A stretch of 32,939 bases of DNA from an uncultured Opitutia bacterium (GTDB lineage Bacteria > Verrucomicrobiota > Verrucomicrobiia > Opitutales > UBA953): NCBI GenBank assembly GCA_903913915.1, contig CAIWNE010000053.1, positions 1-32,939 on the forward strand, read 5' to 3'. Shown here piece after piece: positions 22,411 to 29,209 of the stretch (within the stretch, counting starts at the first letter, position 1; each line of letters opens with the position of its first letter). The notes beneath the pieces were generated by a model. It did no database searches. It was given only the letters and a program-made list of their open reading frames with translations, and was not told where the DNA came from. Position numbers and translations under genes: made by a program.

Positions 22411-23122
22411 GCTCGACCGCGGGTTCTTCGACTTGGTCTTCCCGCGGGACTGCGCGGTCACGCAGGAACCGATGGACGACGAGGACCGCCTGCACCTGTC
22501 CGCCGCCGGGGCAGACCGGCTCCCGCGGATCCACGACCCGCGGTGCCTGACCTGCGGCCATCCCTTCGAAGGCATCCTCGAAGGCGACCGGGCCTGCCCC
22601 CATTGCCTCGACCTCCAGCCCGCCTTCGCCCGGGCGGTCTGCGCCTTCCGCGCCCGCGGGCCCGCCCGCCGGATCATCCACCGGATCAAATACGGACGCT
22701 GCCCCTTCCTGGCCGACGACCTCGCCCACGCGGCCTTGGCCGACGACCTGTTCCGACGACACCTCGCCGGGTCGGTGCTGGTGCCGGTCCCACTCCACAC
22801 GGCCCGCAAGTTCGAACGCGGGTACAACCAGGCGGAACGCATCGCGACCTTCCTCGGCAGGCATGTGGCCGGCTGCCGGACGGAATTCCTCCTGCGCAAG
22901 TCGCATGAGACCGTCTCGCAGACCCGGCTCGGCCGACAGGAACGCCGCCAGAACGTCGCCGGAGCGTTCGCGGTCGCGGACGGCCTGTCGGTCGACCCGG
23001 CTGCCCGTTACGTCGTCATCGACGATGTCCTCACCACCGGGGCGACTTTGCATGCTTGCGCGATCGCCTTGAAAAAAGCCGGCGCCGTGTGCGTGGATGC
23101 GGCGGCGTTATGTCATGGATGA
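22394..23122 (+). CDS. comF: ComF family phosphoribosyltransferase-like protein
   Basis: This 242-residue protein of the ComF/GntX group has four cysteines in two CxxC pairs (Cys51/Cys54 in CLTCGHPF, Cys68/Cys71 in CPHC) that would bind zinc. They are followed by a phosphoribosyltransferase domain: IIHRIKYGRCPFLA, VLVPVPLHTARKFERGYNQAE and the PRPP loop VVIDDVLTTGATLHA. ComF proteins are linked to DNA uptake in naturally competent bacteria, but their catalytic role is unclear. Whether this organism is competent cannot be seen here. The start ATG 22394 lies inside the upstream ogt gene. It is followed at once by a ~145-bp intergenic repeat. Confidence 0.9.
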   Translation: MGWLAELDRGFFDLVFPRDCAVTQEPMDDEDRLHLSAAGADRLPRIHDPRCLTCGHPFEGILEGDRACPHCLDLQPAFARAVCAFRARGPARRIIHRIKYGRCPFLADDLAHAALADDLFRRHLAGSVLVPVPLHTARKFERGYNQAERIATFLGRHVAGCRTEFLLRKSHETVSQTRLGRQERRQNVAGAFAVADGLSVDPAARYVVIDDVLTTGATLHACAIALKKAGAVCVDAAALCHG

Positions 23123-23126
23123 CATT

Positions 23127-23271
23127 TCCGGGTCCCAGGTCTCGGGCCTCTGGTATCTGGTTCGGGTGCTCAGGTGCAGGTGCGGGTGCGGGGTAAAATT
23201 CAGATCCTGAACCTGTGCCCGAACCCGAACACCTGAACCTGGGACCCGACTGCCGAGACCCGAGACCTGAA
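23127..23271 (+). repeat. Intergenic dyad repeat, copy 1
   Basis: This ~145-bp element is built of degenerate hexamers: CRGGTY-type units on the left half, their complements on the right, about a centre TAAAATTCAGA, so the whole forms a long imperfect inverted repeat. Read on the minus strand it aligns with 28881-29026 almost throughout, including a 41-base identical block at its start. It lies between the convergent comF and rluA-type genes, where its RNA would form a long hairpin. The 11-mer ATTTCCGGGTC flanks it at 23124-23134 and 23276-23286. Confidence 0.8.
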
Positions 23272-23287
23272 AACGATTTCCGGGTCT

Positions 23288-24092
23288 CTAACCTTTCAAG
23301 GCTACGTCGAGTTCCGCTTCGCTGAATCCCATCTTGGCGACGACGAAGGCGCGCATATCGGGCGCGAGGGGCGCGGCGAAGGTCCGCGTGATGCGCGGCG
23401 GGACACGGAACTCGAGCTTGGCGGCATGCAAGGCCTGACGGCCCATCTCGAGGGCGGCGCCGAGGCGCTTGGTCCAGCCGTGCGCCACGAATTCCATGTA
23501 GAGCGAATCGTCGCCGCCGTAGAGTTTGTCGCCGATCACGGGCAGGCCGAGCCAGAAGGCGTGGGCGCGGATCTGATGCTTGCGTCCGGTGTGCGGCTGC
23601 ACGCGCGCGAGGGTGTAGCCGTTGCGCGCGAGCACGGGCTCGAAGAACGTCGCGGCAGGCAACGTGCCGGGCCCTTCGCGCACCGCGGTCTTCACGACGA
23701 CCTGGCTGGTCTCGTCGGGACCGAGCGGCTGGTCGACCATGACGGGCTCCTTGAGCTCGCCCTTGAGCAACGCGTAGTAGGTCTTGAGCACCATGCGCCG
23801 CTCCATCGCGGTCTGCGCGGCGGACGCGGCGTCGTAATGCTTGGCGATGAGGATCACGCCGCTGGTCTCGCGGTCGAGGCGGCTCACGAGGTGCGAGACG
23901 TCCATCTGCTTCCGATCTCACCGCGCCGACGAGCGACGACCACGGGCCGTCCTTCGACGGATGGCAGACGAGCCAGCCCGGCTTGTCGAAGACCATGTAG
24001 TCTTCATCCTCCTCGATCAGCCACTTCGGCAGCTCGGCCGGGTCGACCTTGGGCGTGGTGCCGCTGGGCGGGACGAAGGAATAGTCGGTCAT
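23288..24092 (-). pseudogene. RluA-type pseudouridine synthase, frameshifted
   Basis: The N-terminal part (start ATG 24090-24092, MTDYSFVPPSGTT) reads through YMVFDKPGWLVCHPSKDGPWSSLVGAVRSE, a typical RluA/RluD start. The rest is in another frame from about 23905: DVSHLVSRLDRETSGVILIAK, with the catalytic Asp in SRLDRETSG, then HTGRKHQIRAHA and GDKLYGG. The two parts fit together if one base is removed (or two added) near 23906-23918; the expected product is about 267 residues. The frame joins at the minus-strand sequence AGATCGGAAG, which equals the start of a common Illumina adapter, so assembly error is as likely as real decay. The start overlaps the folC stop (ATGA). The target uridine is unknown. 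Confidence 0.8.
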
Positions 24093-25354
24093 CGGGCGGA
24101 AGGCAGGCGATCCTGCCAGGCGTCGGGCAGCCCATGGCCGCGCAGGCGCGCGAGGACTTCGCCGACGAGATAGAGCGAGCCGAGGACGACGATCGTCGCG
24201 CCGTCGGCGACGCACGCGGCCGGCGACGGGAAAAGTTCGGCGAGCGAAGCGCGCCGCACCTCGCCGCGGAAATCCGCCGGCACGAGCGCGGCGAGTTCCT
24301 CGACGGAGCAGGCGCGTTCGTTGTCGGGCCGCACGAGCACGAGCTTGCACGCGGACTTCGCCGCGGCGGCGACGAGGGGACGGGCGCGGTCGGGGCCAAG
24401 GGCGCCGACGATGACGGTCGGGGCGTCGAGCGCGGCGAGCAGCGGCGCGACGGCGCGGATGCCTTCTTCGTTGTGCGAACCGTCGACGATGAGGAGGCGC
24501 CCGTCGGCGAGGCGGAACTCCTGCCAGCGACCGGCCCACTCGACGGAGCGCAGCGCCGCGCGCGCCTTGGCGGCGTCGACCGGCAGGCGCGTCGCGAGTT
24601 CGCAGACGAGCAAGGCCGCGCCGGCGTTGCGACGCTGGTGCGCGCCGACGAGGTTCGTCTCGGGCAGGCCTGCGGCGAAGCGGTCGCGGACGAAATGGAG
24701 CGGCGCGCCGACCTCGCGGGCGCGGGCGACGATGGCCGCCTCGGCTTCGGGCGGAACGTCGCCGACGACGCACGGCACGCCCGGCTTGAGGATGCCGGCC
24801 TTCTCGGCGGCGATCGCGGCGAGCGTCGGGCCGAGGTATTCCTGGTGGTCGAGGCCGATGGACGTGATCACGCAGACTTCCGGAGCGCAGACATTCGTGG
24901 CGTCGAGGCGGCCGCCGAGGCCCGTCTCGAGGACGGCCACGTCGACCTTCCGTTCGGCGAATTCCAAGAGCGCCGCCGCGGTGATCAGTTCGAAGAAGGT
25001 CGGGGCGTTCTCCGGGTCGGCGGTGCGGATCGCTTCGTAGTGCGGACGCAGGCGTTCGGCGAGGGCGACGACCGCGGCGTCGGGCAGCGGAGCGCGGTCG
25101 ACCTGGATGCGTTCGCCGACCTGCATCAGGTGCGGGCTCGTGTAGAGGCCAGTGCGACGGCCGTGCGCGCGTTGGATCGCCTCGATCATCGCGGACGTCG
25201 AGCCCTTGCCGTTGGTGCCGGCGACATGGAAACACGGCTGCGCGCGCTCGGGGTTGCCGATCCGCGCGGAAAGCAGCAGCATCCGGTCCACGCCGAGACG
25301 CGAACCGAGGTTACGTAGTCCCGTCAGCCAGCGGAGCGTCTCTTCAGGAGTCAT
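24089..25354 (-). CDS. folC: Bifunctional folylpolyglutamate/dihydrofolate synthase
   Basis: This enzyme adds glutamate residues to folates, and in many bacteria first makes dihydrofolate from dihydropteroate. The 421-residue protein shows the Mur-ligase fold: P-loop HVAGTNGKGSTS (Gly46-Ser52), TGLYTSPHL, ETGLGGRLDATN, ITSIGLDHQEYLG with the metal site, EKAGILKPGVP, and VDGSHNEEG for the second domain. The start MTPEETLRWL (25352-25354) follows accD by 17 nt, the common accD-folC order in many bacteria. The rluA-type gene follows with a 4-nt overlap, so accD-folC-rluA is an operon. An extended upstream frame is a shadow of accD. Confidence 0.94.
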   Translation of the reverse strand: MTPEETLRWLTGLRNLGSRLGVDRMLLLSARIGNPERAQPCFHVAGTNGKGSTSAMIEAIQRAHGRRTGLYTSPHLMQVGERIQVDRAPLPDAAVVALAERLRPHYEAIRTADPENAPTFFELITAAALLEFAERKVDVAVLETGLGGRLDATNVCAPEVCVITSIGLDHQEYLGPTLAAIAAEKAGILKPGVPCVVGDVPPEAEAAIVARAREVGAPLHFVRDRFAAGLPETNLVGAHQRRNAGAALLVCELATRLPVDAAKARAALRSVEWAGRWQEFRLADGRLLIVDGSHNEEGIRAVAPLLAALDAPTVIVGALGPDRARPLVAAAAKSACKLVLVRPDNERACSVEELAALVPADFRGEVRRASLAELFPSPAACVADGATIVVLGSLYLVGEVLARLRGHGLPDAWQDRLPSAR

Positions 25355-25371
25355 CTCCGCGGAAGTCGCGC

Positions 25372-26244
25372 TCAGGCGCGGCTCTTCACCGCCTTGGCCT
25401 TCACCTTGCGGTGGGCGAGGGCGCGGAGGAGGCTGGCGAGCTTCGACTTCATCTCCTTGCGGTGGATGATCATGTCGATGAGGCCGCGCTTCAGGAGGAA
25501 CTCCGAGGTCTGGAAGCCGTCGGGGAGGTCCTGGTTGGTCGTCTCCTTGATCACGCGGGCGCCGGCGAAGCCGATGAGCGCGCCCGGTTCGGCGACGATG
25601 ACGTCGCCGAGGGTGGCGTAGCTGGCCATGACGCCGGCCATCGTGGGATTGGTGAGGACGGCGATGTAAGGCAGGCCGGCCGCGCGGAGCTTCGCGAGGG
25701 CGGCGCTGGTCTTGGCCATCTGCATCAGGGAGAGGATGCCTTCCTGCATGCGGGCGCCGCCGGAGGCGCAGACGACGACGCAGGGGCACTTCAGCTTGAT
25801 CGCGCGCTCGATGGCGCGGGTGACCTTCTCGCCGGCGACGGAGCCCATCGAGGCGCCCATGAACGAGAAGTCCATGATCGCGAGGGAGACCGGGAGGCCG
25901 TCCATCAGGCCGTGGCCGCAGACGACGGAGTCGCGGAGGCCGGACTTCTTCTGGTGCTGGGCGAGGCGCTCGGGGTAGGAACCCCCGGCGGTGAACTTGA
26001 GGGGGTCCTTGGAGGCGAGCTTATGGTCGGTCTCCTTCCAGGTGCCTTCGTCGATCAGGAGGGCGATACGGCGCTTGGTGGACAGGCGGTCATGGTAGCC
26101 GCTGACCGGGAAGACGTTCCAGTTGGCCTCGAGGTCCTTGGTGTAGACCATCTCGCCCGACTGGGGGCACTTGGTCCAGAGACCAGCCGGGATGTCCTTC
26201 TTCTTAGGAGTCGGGGTGTGCGTACGTTTGCGGAAGACGGCCAT
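25372..26244 (-). CDS. accD: Acetyl-CoA carboxylase carboxyltransferase beta subunit, zinc ribbon degenerate
   Basis: AccD with AccA transfers the carboxyl group from biotin to acetyl-CoA, the first step of fatty acid synthesis. The 290-residue protein matches over the carboxyltransferase domain: [85 protein letters not shown] and [15 protein letters not shown]. The N-terminal zinc ribbon keeps its shape ([19 protein letters not shown]) but the four cysteine positions read Cys26, Ser29, Phe45, Ser48, so zinc binding is not expected. Since the catalytic part is intact, the enzyme is probably active. accA is not in the window. It is the first gene of the accD-folC-rluA operon. Confidence 0.95.
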   Translation of the reverse strand: MAVFRKRTHTPTPKKKDIPAGLWTKCPQSGEMVYTKDLEANWNVFPVSGYHDRLSTKRRIALLIDEGTWKETDHKLASKDPLKFTAGGSYPERLAQHQKKSGLRDSVVCGHGLMDGLPVSLAIMDFSFMGASMGSVAGEKVTRAIERAIKLKCPCVVVCASGGARMQEGILSLMQMAKTSAALAKLRAAGLPYIAVLTNPTMAGVMASYATLGDVIVAEPGALIGFAGARVIKETTNQDLPDGFQTSEFLLKRGLIDMIIHRKEMKSKLASLLRALAHRKVKAKAVKSRA

Positions 26245-26319
26245 GGTGGATGCCCTACAGGTTTAGGACTTTACGGCCCCGAAGAAAGGGAAAACACCCT
26301 CCGGCGGGCTAAGCAGGGT

Positions 26320-27366
26320 TTAAGCCGCCGTATTTGACTTAAGTTTGGCCCAAAACCGCCATTTGCGCTCCTGCCGACGGCGGGAAATCCTCACTTTGAA
26401 CATCTTCCAGGTCGTCGAAATTCGCCCGAGGAGCAGCAACCGGGACGCGCAGGAAAACCATTTGCCCCAGGGATCAAGGCGCAGGGAGCTCACGTCCAGC
26501 GCCCAGGTGTGGTCTTCGCGTCGGGCGGCGAAACGCAGCCTCTGCGCCCTGGCCCAAGAAATCAGACCGGCGTCCTCGGCCAGCGCGATATCCTTGAGCC
26601 ACTGCCCGGACATAGACGCGTGCCTCTCCATCCATTCGAGATGGCGACGTCGCCAGACAAGATCGGTCAGCTGGGCGGTGAAGTTGGAAAGGTTGCCAGC
26701 GTGCTGACGCCAATGGACGAAGCATGCAGGGTCGCGATAAACCTCGCCCAGCATCAGTGCGCGGATCCAATAGCAGTTATCCTCTCCATGCTCGCCTTCC
26801 CCCATAGGGCCGAAGACGTCGAAAAGCCGGCGCCGGTAGGCGGCCGCGGCGCCGAACGGCGAAGACCCCGCATAGATGCGAGTCAGACGGGCGTCGTCAT
26901 AAGAAAAGAACTGAGGAGAATCGTCGGCGGGCGCAGAGACATACGGCCGGCCGGCTTCGTCGACCTTCACGTGCCCGCCGTAGACGAGCTGCACCTGCGG
27001 CTGCTCGGCGAAAGTCCGCAGCGACCGGCCCAGCCGACAAGGCATCGAGATGTCATCGCCCGCCATGAGCATGAAGACCTCGCCGGACGCCATCGCCATG
27101 GCGTCGTTCACGGCGGCCGTCAGGCCGGCGTTCTTGTCTTTATAGAGCCGCCGGACGGTCACGCCGGAGGGGATTTCCCGTGCCAGGACTTGCTCAAGGA
27201 TAGCCCGGGTGCGATCCGTCGACGCATCGTCGACCACGACCAGCTCGAAGGTCGCGACATCCTGGCGAAGGGCGGAAAGCAAGGCCTCCTCCACGAACGA
27301 CTCGTGATTGTAGGCGAAGAAAAGGACCGAGGCGACCGGACGACCGGCTGAGACCGGAGAGGACAT
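26320..27366 (-). CDS. Family 2 glycosyltransferase
   Basis: This 348-residue GT-A enzyme transfers sugars from nucleotide donors, probably to a cell-surface glycan. The N-terminal domain has ASVLFFAYNHESFVEEALLSAL, the nucleotide-binding VVVDDASTDRT (Asp46, Asp47) and the metal-binding AGDD (Asp104, Asp105). A WRQH motif (VHWRQHAGNLS) sits where family members bind acceptor substrate. No transmembrane helix is seen; the C-terminal ~60 residues are basic and amphipathic and may bind the membrane. It starts six bases after the M20 peptidase stop, so the two are co-transcribed, although a functional link between peptidase and glycosyltransferase is not obvious. Confidence 0.88.
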   Translation of the reverse strand: MSSPVSAGRPVASVLFFAYNHESFVEEALLSALRQDVATFELVVVDDASTDRTRAILEQVLAREIPSGVTVRRLYKDKNAGLTAAVNDAMAMASGEVFMLMAGDDISMPCRLGRSLRTFAEQPQVQLVYGGHVKVDEAGRPYVSAPADDSPQFFSYDDARLTRIYAGSSPFGAAAAYRRRLFDVFGPMGEGEHGEDNCYWIRALMLGEVYRDPACFVHWRQHAGNLSNFTAQLTDLVWRRRHLEWMERHASMSGQWLKDIALAEDAGLISWARAQRLRFAARREDHTWALDVSSLRLDPWGKWFSCASRLLLLGRISTTWKMFKVRISRRRQERKWRFWAKLKSNTAA

Positions 27367-27372
27367 GCGGAC

Positions 27373-28758
27373 TTAGCGCGGGCCGCGTTCGGCGCCGGCG
27401 AGGCGCTCGAGGAGCTTCTCGTAGGCGTTCACGGCGCGTTCGGCCATGACGAGCTCGAAGTTCTCGTCCGGCGCGTGCAGGTGCGACTCGGGCGTGAACA
27501 GGCCGATCATGACGGAATCCAGGCCGGTCTCGCGACGGATGTCGCCGATGATCGGCACGCTGCCGCCTTCGCGCAGATAAAGCGGGCGCTTGCCGAAGGC
27601 TTCGCCGATGGCCTTGTCGGCCTCGCGGAACGCCTTGGCGAGGACGGGATTCTGGCCGGCCGGGGTGTTCGGACGGTCGGGCGGGCAGACGAAGTAGGCC
27701 GCGTTGCCCTGCATCTCGAGGATGTCGACGCGCACGCCTTTCGGGGCGCGGGCGCGGATGGCCGCGGCGACCTTGCGGTGCACGTCGGCGGGATCCTGGC
27801 CGGGCACGAGGCGGCAGGTGATCTTGGCGAAGACCTTCGAAGGGATGACGGTCTTCGAGCCCTTGCCCTGGTAGCCGCCGCCGATGCCGTTGAACTCGAG
27901 CGTCGGCGCGAAACGCACGGCTTCGAGGCCGTCAAGGCCGGGCGCGGGGTGCAGTTCGTCGACGCCGAGGGCGCGGCGATAGCCGTCTTCGCTCAGCGGC
28001 AGCTTGCGGAGTTCCTCGCGCTCCCAGCGGGTCGGCTGTTCGACGCCGTCATAGAAGCCTTCGACGGTCACCGCGTTGTCGGCGTCGTGGAGCGAAGCGC
28101 AGAGTTCGGCCAGCGCCTGGATCGGATTGTAGACCGCGCCGCCATGGAGGCCGGAGTGCAGGTCGGACTTCGGGCCGGTCAGGCCGACCTCGAGGCCGAT
28201 GATGCCGCGCAAGGCCGTCGTGATGACGATCTGGTCGGACGACGGCGAGGCGGTGTCGGAAAGGATGACGCAATCGGCTTCGGCGAGCTCCGCCTTATGA
28301 TTATGGAGGAATTCAGGGAAGCTCGGGGAGCCGATCTCCTCTTCGCCTTCGATCAGGAACGTGATGCGCAGGGGCAGGTTCGGGCATCGCTTGAGCAGGC
28401 GGGCGAGCGCGGCGACGGCCACGAGGTGCGGACCCTTGTTATCAGCGGTCCCGCGGCCCCAGATGCGGCCGTCGCGGACGACCGGCTCGAAGGCCGGCGT
28501 GGTCCAGAGATTCCGCGGGTCGGCCGGCTGCACGTCGTAGTGGCCGTAGAGGACGATATGGGGCCATTCCTTCGGGCCGCGCCGACGGCCGAGCACGATC
28601 GGGTGGAGGGGCGTGGGGATGACCTCGACCTCGAGCCCCGCCTGCTTGAGCAGCCCGCAGATATGCTCCCGGGCGCCGTCCATGCCCGCCTTGAAGGCCG
28701 GATCGGTGGACACGCTCGGGTGCTTCACGTAATCGATCAGTTCGCGGACGAGATCCAT
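27373..28758 (-). CDS. M20/M25/M40 family dinuclear metallopeptidase (dipeptidase)
   Basis: This 461-residue cytoplasmic zinc peptidase has all the catalytic features of family M20: VLYGHYDVQP with His73 and Asp75, GTADNKGP with bridging Asp106, FLIEGEEEIGSP with the general base Glu139 and ligand Glu140, and later LHSGLHGG (dimerisation lid) and GGSVPIIGD before the last ligand in TPESHLHAPDENF. The long form resembles dipeptidases acting on carnosine-like or general dipeptides. The start MDLVRELIDY (28756-28758) is preferred because a promoter lies exactly upstream. It is the first gene of the M20-glycosyltransferase operon. Confidence 0.92.
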   Translation of the reverse strand: MDLVRELIDYVKHPSVSTDPAFKAGMDGAREHICGLLKQAGLEVEVIPTPLHPIVLGRRRGPKEWPHIVLYGHYDVQPADPRNLWTTPAFEPVVRDGRIWGRGTADNKGPHLVAVAALARLLKRCPNLPLRITFLIEGEEEIGSPSFPEFLHNHKAELAEADCVILSDTASPSSDQIVITTALRGIIGLEVGLTGPKSDLHSGLHGGAVYNPIQALAELCASLHDADNAVTVEGFYDGVEQPTRWEREELRKLPLSEDGYRRALGVDELHPAPGLDGLEAVRFAPTLEFNGIGGGYQGKGSKTVIPSKVFAKITCRLVPGQDPADVHRKVAAAIRARAPKGVRVDILEMQGNAAYFVCPPDRPNTPAGQNPVLAKAFREADKAIGEAFGKRPLYLREGGSVPIIGDIRRETGLDSVMIGLFTPESHLHAPDENFELVMAERAVNAYEKLLERLAGAERGPR

Positions 28759-28765
28759 GGCGGGG

Positions 28766-28794
28766 AAGTAAGGAGGGAAAGGGACGAAGGGCAA
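28766..28794 (-). promoter_or_regulatory. Promoter of the M20 peptidase operon, nearly leaderless
   Basis: On the minus strand, TTGCCC (28794-28789), 17 nt, then TTACTT (28771-28766), seven bases before the ATG. The longer reading frame that begins inside this promoter is therefore unlikely. Confidence 0.5.
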
Positions 28795-28834
28795 GAGAGA
28801 GGCGGGCAGATACGGCGCAAAGGTGTCTTAATAA

Positions 28835-28865
28835 GGGGCAGGGGTAGGGGTCGGGGCAGCGGTAG
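28835..28865 (+). repeat. G-rich array with perfect G-quadruplex motif
   Basis: Four runs of GGGG at 28835, 28841, 28847 and 28853 are spaced by CA, TA and TC, giving an exact six-base period, then a degenerate tail GCAGCGGTAGG. This is the second copy of the array at 19618-19649. It lies just outside the dyad repeat in the spacer between the M20 peptidase and tyrS. Confidence 0.7.
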
Positions 28866-28880
28866 GAAAACATTATGTAT

Positions 28881-29026
28881 TTCAGGTCTCGGGTCTCGGC
28901 AGTCGGGTCCCAGGTTCAGGTCTTCTGGTTCGGGCACAGGTTCAGGATTTGAATTTCATCCCGCACCTGTACCTGTACCTGATAACCCGTACCTGAGACC
29001 CGAGGGCCGAGACCTGTGACCCGAAG
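28881..29026 (+). repeat. Intergenic dyad repeat, copy 2
   Basis: This ~146-bp element of degenerate hexamers begins TTCAGGTCTCGGGTCTCGGC and centres on TTTGAATTTCAT. The right half is CCTGTA/CCCGTA-type units complementary to the left half. It is the inverse-orientation relative of 23127-23271. It occupies the divergent M20-tyrS spacer, so its transcript, if any, would be part of the tyrS leader. Confidence 0.8.
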
Positions 29027-29143
29027 ATGCATTCCACGTTTGCCCCTTTGCACCCGGTCGGTTCGGAGAACCGTCCCTACCCAAGGCAACCGAAGCATGC
29101 TTTCCGGTCTCCCCTTAAGTCCTGCATTCCCCTGGTCCACCGA

Positions 29144-29166
29144 GCCTCCGGGCCTCTGGGCCTCTG
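29144..29166 (+). repeat. Short CCTCTGGG-type tandem array
   Basis: GCCTCCGGGCCTCTGGGCCTCTG is a three-unit degenerate octamer array, closely matching the reverse strand of 17890-17906. About 45 bases of pyrimidine-rich sequence separate it from the tyrS start. I see no further gene in the 28759-29209 spacer. Confidence 0.55.
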
Positions 29167-29209
29167 TTTTTTCCTTCCCCCTTCCCCGCCCTCTGGGAAG
29201 AGTGAGGGC

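Noticed and set aside
27475-29019. Frames that stay open through both dyad repeats and end with the peptide pattern SGLGSRQSGPRF.
   Set aside because: The repeat has a period near six bases, so any frame without a stop in one unit tends to stay open; the frames are otherwise antisense shadows.
28759-29209. Search for a T-box or other riboswitch in the long tyrS leader.
   Set aside because: No T-box sequence, specifier loop or terminator/antiterminator pair is visible; the region is filled with repeats.
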